Of a stretch of DNA of 14,321 nt, positions 1 through 7,874 are shown in pieces. This DNA comes from JAHJRJ01 sp037443685 (GTDB taxonomy: Bacteria; Bacteroidota; Ignavibacteria; UBA10030; BY39). How positions within the stretch are numbered: the stretch's first letter is position 1; every line of letters begins with the position of its first letter. The stretch lies in the NCBI GenBank assembly GCA_037443685.1, contig JBBINX010000063.1, positions 1 to 14,321 on the forward strand, written 5' to 3'. Under the pieces are notes generated by a model. The model was not told where the DNA came from and ran no database searches. It was given only the letters and a program-made list of their open reading frames with translations. The translations under genes and the position numbers were made by a program.

Positions 1-813
1 AGAGCTATCGAAGACCTTGGTTTTTCAGAAAGAAATCTCAAAAAATTTCTCTATCTGCTTAACAAACATTCAGGTTTAGTTATCGTTACAGGGCCTGCTG
101 CGAGCGGAAAAAGTACTACAATTTATTCTGCGGTAAACGAATTAAAAATGTCGGGAAAAAATATTTTAACCGTTGAAGAATCAATTGAACATAAACTTGA
201 TTTTGCCGGACAAGTACAAGTAAGTACAGATAAAACTTTTACCTATACAGACGCATTGAGAGCGATTCTAAGACAAAAACCCAACGTAATTTTAATTGGT
301 GAAATCCGTGATACCGAAACGAGTGTTATTGCCGCAGAAGCTGCTCTATTCGGAAATTTAGTTCTTACAACAATGTTATCCGGTAACGCGATCGGAACTA
401 TTCCCCGACTTATCAATCTTGGGATTTCCCCGCATTGGCTTGCCCCCACTCTGTCTGGAATTATTTATCAGCAACTAATACGTGCTATCTGTATAAACTG
501 TAAGGTTTCTTATAATCCAACGAAAGAGGAAATAATACACCTCGGACTCGATACAAGTAAGACAGATCTTGTTTTTTATCGGGGAACGGGTTGTGAGGCG
601 TGTGATGGAACTGGTTATTTAAACAGAATCGCTTTACACGAGGTATTAGTAATAGATGAACAAATGAGAGATTTAATATACCAACAAGCACCTCTTACCT
701 GGTTAAAAGAAGCAGCTGTTCTCAATGGGTTCAAATCAATCAGATATTCCGCTGTGCGAGCCGTCCTTTTAGGACAAACTTCAATTTCAGAAATTAGCCG
801 AACTTTAGGATAA
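1..813 (+). CDS. GspE/PilB-type secretion or type IV pilus assembly ATPase, 5'-truncated
   Basis: This is the C-terminal 270 residues of a hexameric AAA-like ATPase of the type II secretion/type IV pilus family; the reading frame is open to base 1, so the start lies outside the window. Visible in fragment numbering: Walker A GPAASGKST (31-39), an Asp-box-like stretch TVEESIE (57-63), Walker B ILIGEIRD (97-104), and a zinc-type pair of CxxC motifs (C164/C167 and C198/C201). In the family these proteins power pilus or pseudopilus assembly at the cytoplasmic face of the inner membrane. Two motifs deviate. Walker A has AA where family members usually have TG, and the His box, normally STLHTND, reads TTMLSGN (123-129), so the conserved His is Leu. 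The ATPase fold is well supported. Which machine it drives, and whether it is fully active, cannot be told; no gspF/pilC partner follows. Confidence 0.9.
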   Translation, partial: RAIEDLGFSERNLKKFLYLLNKHSGLVIVTGPAASGKSTTIYSAVNELKMSGKNILTVEESIEHKLDFAGQVQVSTDKTFTYTDALRAILRQKPNVILIGEIRDTETSVIAAEAALFGNLVLTTMLSGNAIGTIPRLINLGISPHWLAPTLSGIIYQQLIRAICINCKVSYNPTKEEIIHLGLDTSKTDLVFYRGTGCEACDGTGYLNRIALHEVLVIDEQMRDLIYQQAPLTWLKEAAVLNGFKSIRYSAVRAVLLGQTSISEISRTLG

Positions 814-856
814 TTGAAATAATCTTATTACTTATTAGTAATTTTCAGAATCCACT

Positions 857-863
857 GAGGTGA
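857..863 (+). promoter_or_regulatory. Isolated Shine-Dalgarno-like GAGGTGA with ATG at 869
   Basis: GAGGTGA is followed five bases later by ATG (869-871), which opens a 15-codon frame ending at TAG inside the tRNA gene downstream (stop at 914-916). Almost no other gene in this window has a purine-rich ribosome binding site, so this one stands out. It could be the vestige of a gene that once followed the secretion ATPase, or chance. The encoded peptide (MRINKNIKRACSSIG) overlaps the tRNA and is probably not meaningful. Confidence 0.25.
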
Positions 864-893
864 AACTAATGCGGATAAATAAAAATATTAAAC

Positions 894-967
894 GCGCCTG
901 TAGCTCAATTGGATAGAGCATCTGCCTTCGGAGCAGAGGGTTAGGGGTTCAAGTCCCTTCAGGCGTA
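894..967 (+). tRNA. tRNA-Arg (anticodon UCG)
   Basis: A full cloverleaf can be folded by eye. Acceptor stem GCGCCTG pairs with CAGGCGT (six Watson-Crick pairs plus G1-U72 wobble). The D arm is GCTC/GAGC. The anticodon stem is TCTGC/GCAGA around loop CTTCGGA, giving anticodon TCG. The variable loop is GGGTT, and the T arm is AGGGG/CCCTT (one G-U) around TTCAAGT. The discriminator is A967 and CCA is not encoded. The anticodon reads CGA and possibly other CGN arginine codons. It lies 39 bases upstream of tadA. Confidence 0.95.
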
Positions 968-1006
968 CAATTATTTCAAATTATAAATATCATCACTCTC
1001 GACGTC

Positions 1007-1498
1007 ATGCATGAGACGAGAAACGAAAAAAAATACACCCGTTGGATGGAACTTGCTTACCGAGAAGCTCAGAAAGCTTACGACCGAAACGAAGTCCCTG
1101 TGGGTGCCGTCGTTATTTACGAAGACAAAATTATTGGTAAAGGATACAATCAGATAGAAGCTTTACAAGACCCAACAGCACATGCAGAAATAATAGCAAT
1201 AACAGCTGCTGCTGCTTTCTTAGGTTCGCGCCGACTGGAAAATTGCGAGATGTATGTAACACTCGAACCTTGTCCGATGTGCGCTGGCGCTATCGTGTTG
1301 GCTCGTCTCCCGATATTAGTCTTTGGTGCTTACGATGATAAAACAGGAGCTTGCACATCCTTGTACACAATCACCACTGACACAAGGTTGAATCATCGTG
1401 TACATACCGTCGGTGGTATATTGAACGATAAGTGTTGCACTTTGCTAAAAAGTTTTTTCCAGAAAAAAATAAGATATACTACAGATATTCTTAATTAA
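1007..1498 (+). CDS. tadA: tRNA-specific adenosine deaminase TadA
   Basis: A zinc-dependent deaminase expected to convert A34 to inosine in the wobble position of tRNA-Arg(ACG). The 163-residue length is typical. The cytidine/deoxycytidylate deaminase signature is complete: HAE (H59, proton-shuttle E61) and PCPMCAGA (C89 and C92) supply the three zinc ligands and the catalytic Glu. The N-terminal helix and PVGAVV strand (31-36) also match TadA. The ATG at 1007 is the first in frame and gives a normal N-terminus; no Shine-Dalgarno sequence precedes it. It sits directly after a tRNA-Arg gene and 33 bases before the M14 peptidase gene, so it may share a transcript with either. Related guanine or cytosine deaminases are less likely given the PCPMC context and small size. 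Confidence 0.93.
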   Translation: MHETRNEKKYTRWMELAYREAQKAYDRNEVPVGAVVIYEDKIIGKGYNQIEALQDPTAHAEIIAITAAAAFLGSRRLENCEMYVTLEPCPMCAGAIVLARLPILVFGAYDDKTGACTSLYTITTDTRLNHRVHTVGGILNDKCCTLLKSFFQKKIRYTTDILN

Positions 1499-1531
1499 TA
1501 TTTTTTAAAAATTTTCACAAATAATTATATT

Positions 1532-4399
1532 ATGAAAAAATCAGTTCTCACATCATACCTTATTATTTTATTAATTACCACTGCAATCTCTTCAGAAAAA
1601 TATAAACAAGTTCGTGTACCTGTTCCTGATAGGCTCACAATCGAAAAAATAATATCTCTCGGAATTGATCTGGAGGGCGCAGATGGGAAAATAGGTGATA
1701 AGCTAGTTTTTACAGTATCGGATAACGATTTGGCACTTTTAACTTCTTCTGGGTTTTTCGTTGAGATTTTAATAGATGACTTAGAAAAATATTATTCAGA
1801 GCGACTTCACCCGGCGTCCTACAACGCACTCGGATTCGGATACGGGAGTATGGGAGGATATTATACTTACACAGAAATAGTTCAACAACTCGATTCGATG
1901 AAATTACTGTATCCGTCTCTGATCACGGTTAAACAAATCATAGGTGCTACAATTCAAGGGCGTTCGATTTATTCTGTAAAAATTTCTGATAATCCTGATA
2001 TAAATGAAATCAATGAGCCGTCTGTTTTATACACAGCTCTTACACATTCCCGCGAACCACAATCAATGATGACCGTACTTTACTATATGTGGTGGCTATT
2101 AGAAAATTATGGTACTAACGCTGAAGCAACTTATTTAATTAATAATAGGCAAATGTGGTTTATACCAGTAATAAGTGCTGACGGTTATGTTTACAATCAA
2201 ACCACTAATCCTAATGGTGGTGGTATGTGGCGGAAGAATAGAAGACTAAATTCAGACAATTCATATGGTGTTGACCTTAACAGGAACTACGGTCCTTATG
2301 ACTATTGGAATGCACCCAACGGCGGGTCGAGCACAACACCATCAAGCGACACATATCGAGGAACTGCTCCTTTCTCTGAACCCGAAGACCAAGCAATCCG
2401 AGATTTTCTAGTAGGGAAAAAGATCAAAGCATGTTTCAATTATCATACTTATTCTAACTTGCTTGTATATCCTTACGGTGCCCTCAGCCGTGAAACTCCC
2501 GATTCTTTAATCTATAGAGAATTAGCTAAAGATTTAACTGCATTTAATAACTATGTCTATGGAACAGATATGCAAACTGTCGGTTATTCTACTCGGGGCA
2601 ACAGTGATGATTTTATGTACGACGGAGATATAGCAAATAATGGAAAAATTTTTGCTATGACACCAGAAGTTGGCAGTGCTTCTGACGGTTTTTGGCCCCC
2701 TTCAAGTAGAATTTTTCCACTTGCTCAAGAAAATTTATTTCCAAATAAATACTTATCAAATGCAGTTGGCAGTTATCCTGTAATCGCTCAAAGGTCAATA
2801 ATAGACAGCAGCAGCGACGGTTATCTTGAAAGAGGAGAAAAGTTTACGATTAGAATTACTCTCCGTAATAAAGGTCTGGATACTGCTAAAAATATTTCAA
2901 TTCAACTTTTATCCTCCAATCCTGCAATTCAAGTTCCGAGCAATCTTGTTAACATCAATGCATTATCTCCTTTTACATCAAAAATTGATACCTTTCAGTG
3001 CGCCGTTGCGCCTTTCGCACAGACAGGTATTAACGTTCAGGTATTTACTACAATAACTGATCAGTCGGGCAGAGTTACAATAGATACCATCCCGTTGTTT
3101 ATTGGAAAAAAGCTTGTACGTTTAGTCTTCTCTGATAGCGCCAATAACGGAATCGCAAATTGGACAACGGGAACAGGTTGGGGTTTGACTACTAATAACA
3201 ACACACCTCCGTTTGCGTTCACCGATAGTCCAACAGGGCAATATACAAATAGCGTTGACAATAGTTTAACACTTCTAACGTCGTTAAAGCTTGCTGGGGC
3301 AACAGAGGTTAAATTAAAATTTTTTACTAAATGGTCAATCGAAAAAAAGTGGGATTTTGCCACCGTCGAAGCTTCAAGCAATGGTGGGATATCCTGGACG
3401 ACACTGCGCGGTAAATATACAAAACCTGCAAGCGGATCGGGTGTACAGACGCTCGGTACACACGGATACGACGATAAACAATTAAACTGGGTAGAAGAAG
3501 AAATGGACGTAACACCTTATGTTTCTTCAAACTTCAAATTTAGATTCAGACTTCGTAGTGATGGCAGTCTTACTGATGACGGTATCTACGTCGATGATAT
3601 TCGCCTTATTTTGTTATTACCCGACACTACAAAATATAGAGATATGTTAGTAAACGTTACATCTGTAGATTTTGGAACCATCGATTTAGCTACTGTTAAA
3701 GATACAATAATAACAATACAAAATCTGTACACTTCGAATGATACTTTACAAGGTTTTGCACAATTATCATTATCCGATAATTTTCTCCTACCTAATGGAG
3801 GAGATTTCAAAATTGGAATCGGAAACAATTATTTACTGAATGTTGCATTCTCTCCGGATTCATTTGGCGTATTCTATGATACATTATTTATTTATCATAA
3901 TTCTACATCGAGTCATAGTCCGCTAAAAGTCATTCTAAGAGGGATAGGTGAAAAATTAAAATATTTTATTACAGTGAACCGCGGATGGAATCTATTGTCT
4001 TTACCGCTTGATGTAGTAGATGCTCGCAAAGATATAATCTATCCATCCTCAACATCACCAGCTTTTATTTATCTAGAAAATTATATAATGAGAGATTCAT
4101 TACGGACTAAAGAAGGATACTGGCTCAAATTTAATAATTCAGAACAGATTGGAATCTCAGGAAAACAGATTTCTAATGATACTGTTAGTGTTCGGGCTGG
4201 ATGGAATTTGATTGGCGCTGTAAGCACTCCTGTGTCTGTCAGCAACATCCAAGTTATCCCACCGACTTTAAGCATGTCTGAGTTTTATTGTTACAACTTT
4301 GCGTATCAAATAATTGATATATTGCAACCCGGATATGGATATTGGGTGAAAGTGGATCAAGATGGGGAGTTGATATTAATAACATCTGGTAATCGCTGA
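1532..4399 (+). CDS. Secreted multidomain M14 zinc carboxypeptidase
   Basis: 955 residues, predicted exported. The N-terminus (MKK, then hydrophobic residues about 5-20) is a signal peptide. An M14 metallocarboxypeptidase domain covers about 108-415: zinc ligands H172 and E175 (HSREP) and H305 (NYHTYS), the substrate-binding DLNRN motif (248-252), and catalytic E379 (TPEVG). Such enzymes remove C-terminal residues from peptides. The catalytic domain is followed by an Ig/CARDB-like stretch (about 420-525), a jelly-roll resembling the domain of immune-inhibitor-A-type proteins and ending DDGIYVDDIRL (about 530-695), an ASH/Hydin-like beta domain (about 705-805), and a C-terminal module of two related halves (811-955; GWNLLS...GYWLKF, then GWNLIG...GYWVKV). 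The same module ends the DUF362 protein at 10999-13200. No T9SS sorting tail is visible. The peptidase assignment is firm; accessory domain boundaries are approximate. Confidence 0.9.
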   Translation: MKKSVLTSYLIILLITTAISSEKYKQVRVPVPDRLTIEKIISLGIDLEGADGKIGDKLVFTVSDNDLALLTSSGFFVEILIDDLEKYYSERLHPASYNALGFGYGSMGGYYTYTEIVQQLDSMKLLYPSLITVKQIIGATIQGRSIYSVKISDNPDINEINEPSVLYTALTHSREPQSMMTVLYYMWWLLENYGTNAEATYLINNRQMWFIPVISADGYVYNQTTNPNGGGMWRKNRRLNSDNSYGVDLNRNYGPYDYWNAPNGGSSTTPSSDTYRGTAPFSEPEDQAIRDFLVGKKIKACFNYHTYSNLLVYPYGALSRETPDSLIYRELAKDLTAFNNYVYGTDMQTVGYSTRGNSDDFMYDGDIANNGKIFAMTPEVGSASDGFWPPSSRIFPLAQENLFPNKYLSNAVGSYPVIAQRSIIDSSSDGYLERGEKFTIRITLRNKGLDTAKNISIQLLSSNPAIQVPSNLVNINALSPFTSKIDTFQCAVAPFAQTGINVQVFTTITDQSGRVTIDTIPLFIGKKLVRLVFSDSANNGIANWTTGTGWGLTTNNNTPPFAFTDSPTGQYTNSVDNSLTLLTSLKLAGATEVKLKFFTKWSIEKKWDFATVEASSNGGISWTTLRGKYTKPASGSGVQTLGTHGYDDKQLNWVEEEMDVTPYVSSNFKFRFRLRSDGSLTDDGIYVDDIRLILLLPDTTKYRDMLVNVTSVDFGTIDLATVKDTIITIQNLYTSNDTLQGFAQLSLSDNFLLPNGGDFKIGIGNNYLLNVAFSPDSFGVFYDTLFIYHNSTSSHSPLKVILRGIGEKLKYFITVNRGWNLLSLPLDVVDARKDIIYPSSTSPAFIYLENYIMRDSLRTKEGYWLKFNNSEQIGISGKQISNDTVSVRAGWNLIGAVSTPVSVSNIQVIPPTLSMSEFYCYNFAYQIIDILQPGYGYWVKVDQDGELILITSGNR

Positions 4400-4544
4400 G
4401 AATTGATATTGATGAAATCTTAACATTTGAACGAGAGTTGAGGATAATCTAAAATATTCTTATATTTTTCAACCCAGTGTGCGTTCAATTGTTAGTTGCT
4501 ATTTATCAATTAACCATCGACTTTTAACTATTAGCAATTAATTC

Positions 4545-4617
4545 GCCCCCGTAGCTCAGTGGATAGAGCAGCGGTTTCCTAAACCGTTGGTCGGCAGTTC
4601 AACTCTGCCCGGGGGTA
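4545..4617 (+). tRNA. tRNA-Arg (anticodon CCU)
   Basis: Acceptor GCCCCCG pairs with CGGGGGT (six Watson-Crick pairs plus G1-U72). The D arm is GCTC/GAGC. The anticodon stem GCGGT/ACCGT (one G-U) encloses loop TTCCTAA, giving anticodon CCT, which reads AGG. The variable loop is TGGTC, and the T arm GGCAG/CTGCC encloses TTCAACT. The discriminator is A4617 and CCA is not encoded. The tRNA starts 145 bases after the M14 peptidase gene and ends 104 bases before the proS start codon. Confidence 0.95.
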
Positions 4618-4666
4618 CGAAAGGAATTAAACATGAAAAACTCAAAATTAATAAATCTAATATCTT

Positions 4667-4695
4667 CCGCCAGAGGCGGGTGCGCCCATGGCGCA
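4667..4695 (+). repeat. Two adjacent GC-rich hairpins in the proS leader
   Basis: CCGCC-AGA-GGCGG (4667-4679) is followed after one base by TGCGCC-CAT-GGCGCA (4681-4695): two perfect short stems, 5 and 6 bp, with three-base loops, in otherwise AT-rich spacer between the tRNA and proS. They could be a REP-like dispersed element, a processing signal for the upstream tRNA, or a leader structure affecting proS. The sequence shows only the pairing, not the role. Confidence 0.5.
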
Positions 4696-4721
4696 AAAAT
4701 CTCAAATCCAAAATTTTAAAT

Positions 4722-6419
4722 ATGCGCTTATCTAAAAATTTTATACCGACCCTTAAAGAAGTTCCCTCGGAGGCATCAATTCCAAGCCATAAATTAATGT
4801 TACGTGCAGGTTTAATGCGTCAACTTGCGGCGGGTGTGTTCGCTTTTTTACCGTTGGGTTACAAAGTAATGAAGAATGTGATGGATTTGATAAGAAAAGA
4901 AATGGATGCTATCGGTGGTCAAGAGTTTCATCTTCCTGCGCTTAATCCCACAGAACTTTGGGAGAAAACTGGACGTGTAGAAGCATTTGGTGATACGATG
5001 TTCCATCTGAAAAACCGTCCATTCGTGTTGGCTCCAACTCACGAAGAGGTAATCAGTTGGGTGGCGGCAAACCATATTGAATCATACAAAGACTTACCTC
5101 AGATATGGTATCAAATTCAAACGAAATTCAGGAACGAGCCACGCCCGCGCTCAGGAGTTCTGCGCGGACGACAATTCATTATGAAAGATTCGTACAGCTT
5201 GGATTCGTCGTGGGAAGGACTTGATAAAAGTTACGATTTGCATGCAGAAGCTTATAAAAAGATTTTTAATCGTGCAGGTTTGAAGTTCTTCGTTGTGGGG
5301 GCTTCGAGCGGAGCGATGGGTGGCAGTGGTTCCCAGGAATTTATGTGTGAATCAGAATCGGGAGAAGATACATGCGCAATTTGTGATAACTGTGGTTATG
5401 CTGCAAACTTAGAAATTGCTACATCTAACGCGGCAAAAGCTGTAAGGCATACCGAAAGTTTGCCGTTGCAAGAAATTCATACACCGAATGTGAAGACAAT
5501 TGATGAACTTCTTACATTTTTAAAAGTCAGTGAAAATATTCTCGCAAAATCATTGGTATATATACAGGATGGAAATCCAGTACTCATTCTAATGATGGGC
5601 AACGATCAACTGAATGAGACCAAGATACAATCGATACTCGGACAGAATGCAAGGCCCGTGCATCCCGATGAGCTTGCAGAATTAACAGGTGCGGATGCTG
5701 GCTCTATAGGTCCTATCGGTTTGAAGGGTTTTAAAATCATCGCTGACAAGCGGCTTGAGAATGCGAACAATTTAATAAGCGGAATGAATAAAAACGATTA
5801 CCACATTGGTAATATCGATTTAATGCGAGATGTAAAAGTTGATGGTTATTACGATCTGAGAATCGTTACTGCACACGAGCCGTGTGTAAATTGCAATAAA
5901 CCTTATCGCATAGTGAATGCAATAGAATTAGGCCACATCTTTAAACTCGGAACTAAATACTCTAATGCACTTAACGCTTTGTTTCTTGATGAGAAAGGTG
6001 AACAGAAATCGATTATAATGGGAAGTTACGGTATCGGGGTTGAGAGAATTATTGCTTGCAACATAGAGCAAAACCACGACAAATTTGGAATTATCTGGAA
6101 TAAAACTATTACTCCGTTCCGTGTGCATCAGGTATTAGTGAATTCTAATGTTGAGAACGTTGTTAAAGTATCAGAGAATATATACAAAAACTTATTAGAC
6201 AATCAGATAAGTGTACTATACGATGATAGATCGAATGTTAGTCCCGGTTTCAAATTCAAGGATGCCGACCTGCTTGGTATGCCGCTTCAAGTAATAGTCG
6301 GAGAGAAGAATATAGTTAAAGGAAATGTCGAAGTGAAAAATCGAAGAACCGGAGAGCGGCAAATTGTCGGGACAGATCATTTACTAGATTTTATAGAACA
6401 ATTTTACTCTCAAAATTGA
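4722..6419 (+). CDS. proS: Prolyl-tRNA synthetase, bacterial type
   Basis: A class II aminoacyl-tRNA synthetase that charges tRNA-Pro. With the ATG at 4722 the protein has 565 residues, the normal size for the bacterial form with an internal editing domain. Motif 2 is FRNEPRPRSGVLRGRQF (from 136) and motif 3 is GSYGIGVER (434-442). The mid-protein insertion (about 225-400) corresponds to the editing domain that clears mischarged alanine. Two cysteine clusters flank it (C218, C221, C224 and C388, C391), a possible zinc site. The frame stays open upstream to 4587, but that start lies inside the tRNA-Arg gene, and MRLSKNFIPTLKEVP at 4722 is a family-like N-terminus. No Shine-Dalgarno sequence precedes it. 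The aldehyde dehydrogenase gene starts one base after the stop, indicating an operon. Confidence 0.95.
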   Translation: MRLSKNFIPTLKEVPSEASIPSHKLMLRAGLMRQLAAGVFAFLPLGYKVMKNVMDLIRKEMDAIGGQEFHLPALNPTELWEKTGRVEAFGDTMFHLKNRPFVLAPTHEEVISWVAANHIESYKDLPQIWYQIQTKFRNEPRPRSGVLRGRQFIMKDSYSLDSSWEGLDKSYDLHAEAYKKIFNRAGLKFFVVGASSGAMGGSGSQEFMCESESGEDTCAICDNCGYAANLEIATSNAAKAVRHTESLPLQEIHTPNVKTIDELLTFLKVSENILAKSLVYIQDGNPVLILMMGNDQLNETKIQSILGQNARPVHPDELAELTGADAGSIGPIGLKGFKIIADKRLENANNLISGMNKNDYHIGNIDLMRDVKVDGYYDLRIVTAHEPCVNCNKPYRIVNAIELGHIFKLGTKYSNALNALFLDEKGEQKSIIMGSYGIGVERIIACNIEQNHDKFGIIWNKTITPFRVHQVLVNSNVENVVKVSENIYKNLLDNQISVLYDDRSNVSPGFKFKDADLLGMPLQVIVGEKNIVKGNVEVKNRRTGERQIVGTDHLLDFIEQFYSQN

Positions 6420-6420
6420 A

Positions 6421-7848
6421 ATGAAAACCAGATATCCTTTCATAGTTGGCTCTGAACGTAGAACGTCAAAACTAAAAAGAGATATCGTCAATCCATTCAC
6501 TAACGAGGTTGTTGCTGAAATATACCTTGCCGGAGAGTCCGATATTGAAGATGCTATCTCATCAGCTCAAAGTGCTTTTCACACGTCAAAAATTTTACCT
6601 TCCTACAGACGCGCTGCGATATTAGAGTCGATCTCTGATATACTTTCGACTCGTAAAGAAGAACTATCACATTTAATGACGTTAGAGAGCGGTAAACCGA
6701 TAATGTATTCAAGGTCGGAACTCGAACGCGCAATCTTTACTTTTAAATATGCATCCGAAGAAGCTAAACGTATCGGCGGAGAAACAATTCCGCTCGACCT
6801 TGCATCGCATTCCGAGAAACGATTTGGAATAATTCGAAGTTTTCCCATCGGTCCGATTTTAGCGATTACACCGTTCAATTTTCCGCTTAATCTTGTTGCT
6901 CACAAAGTGGCACCTTGTATAGCGACAGGGAATACCATGGTTCTAAAGCCGGCGCCGCAAGCCCCCCTTTTAGCTTTGTTACTCGGTGAAATAATTCTTG
7001 AGGCAGGTGCACCCGCCGGGATGATAAATATTGTACCGACGGTAAACGAATTAGCTGAGAATATGGTTAAAGACGATCGTTTTAAAATGCTTACTTTTAC
7101 CGGCAGCGCACAGGTCGGCTGGTATTTGAAATCAATCGCCGGAAAAAAGAAAGTCGTTCTTGAATTGGGCGGAAACGCCGCTATGATTGTAGATATAACT
7201 GCCGACTGTGTTCAAACAGCAAAACGCATCGCACTTGGCGCTTATGGACAAGCAGGTCAAAGTTGTATAAAAGTTCAACGAATTTATGTTCATGAAGAAA
7301 TTGCTAAAGCGTTCACAGGGGACTTTATTGCCGCAACAAATGTAATAAAATACGGTAATCCGTTAGAAAATGATACAATCGTTGGACCTTTGATAGATAA
7401 AACTGCCGCCGACCGCGTTGAGTCGTGGATAAATGAGGCTCTTCAAAATGGAGCGACGTTATATGCGGGTGGAAAGAGAACCAACTTGTTAATAAACCCC
7501 ACAATTATTACCAATACCCGCGCTGATATGAAAGTTGTTTGCGAAGAGATATTCGGGCCAGTAGTTACGTTACATACATATACAAATATCGTTGATGCCG
7601 TTCGGGAAGTAAACAACAGTAAATACGGTTTGCAGGCGGGTATCTTCTCTAATGATTTCGAAAATATATTTTATGCTTATGAAAATTTGGATGTAGGTGG
7701 TGTGGTGGTGAACGATTTCCCAACTTACCGTATCGATCATATGCCGTATGGAGGAATAAAAGATTCGGGTATAGGCAGGGAAGGGATTAGATATGCTATC
7801 GAGGAAATGATGGAAAAAAAATTGTTGGTGTTAAATTTAAACTTATAA
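6421..7848 (+). CDS. NAD(P)-dependent aldehyde dehydrogenase family protein
   Basis: 475 residues covering the whole aldehyde dehydrogenase fold, which oxidises an aldehyde to a carboxylic acid with NAD or NADP through a thioester intermediate. Visible residues: oxyanion Asn in TPFNFP (N153), cofactor-binding Lys in VLKPAP (K176), FTGS (226-229), general-base Glu in LELGGN (E248), catalytic Cys in GQSC (C282), and the EEIFGPV motif near residue 380. All catalytic positions are present, so it should be active. Its sequence style resembles lactaldehyde, succinate-semialdehyde and non-phosphorylating glyceraldehyde-3-phosphate dehydrogenases, but the substrate cannot be assigned. ATG 6421 follows the proS stop by one base, so expression is probably coupled to proS, although no functional link is evident. 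The next gene is convergent, with 26 bases between them and no clear terminator. Confidence 0.92.
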   Translation: MKTRYPFIVGSERRTSKLKRDIVNPFTNEVVAEIYLAGESDIEDAISSAQSAFHTSKILPSYRRAAILESISDILSTRKEELSHLMTLESGKPIMYSRSELERAIFTFKYASEEAKRIGGETIPLDLASHSEKRFGIIRSFPIGPILAITPFNFPLNLVAHKVAPCIATGNTMVLKPAPQAPLLALLLGEIILEAGAPAGMINIVPTVNELAENMVKDDRFKMLTFTGSAQVGWYLKSIAGKKKVVLELGGNAAMIVDITADCVQTAKRIALGAYGQAGQSCIKVQRIYVHEEIAKAFTGDFIAATNVIKYGNPLENDTIVGPLIDKTAADRVESWINEALQNGATLYAGGKRTNLLINPTIITNTRADMKVVCEEIFGPVVTLHTYTNIVDAVREVNNSKYGLQAGIFSNDFENIFYAYENLDVGGVVVNDFPTYRIDHMPYGGIKDSGIGREGIRYAIEEMMEKKLLVLNLNL

Positions 7849-7874
7849 CCCGACATCAAAAATATTTAAAGCCT

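Noticed and set aside
827..845. ATTAC-TTATTA-GTAAT hairpin followed by TTT as terminator of the secretion ATPase gene
   Set aside because: Only five mostly A-T pairs and a very short T-run, too weak to claim.
4427..4488. Inverted repeat TTGAACG...CGTTCAA after the M14 gene
   Set aside because: Seven bases with a 48-base loop in AT-rich DNA can easily be chance.
4587..4721. Upstream in-frame extension of proS from ATG 4587
   Set aside because: It lies inside the tRNA-Arg(CCU) gene and adds 45 residues unlike any ProS N-terminus; ATG 4722 gives the standard protein.
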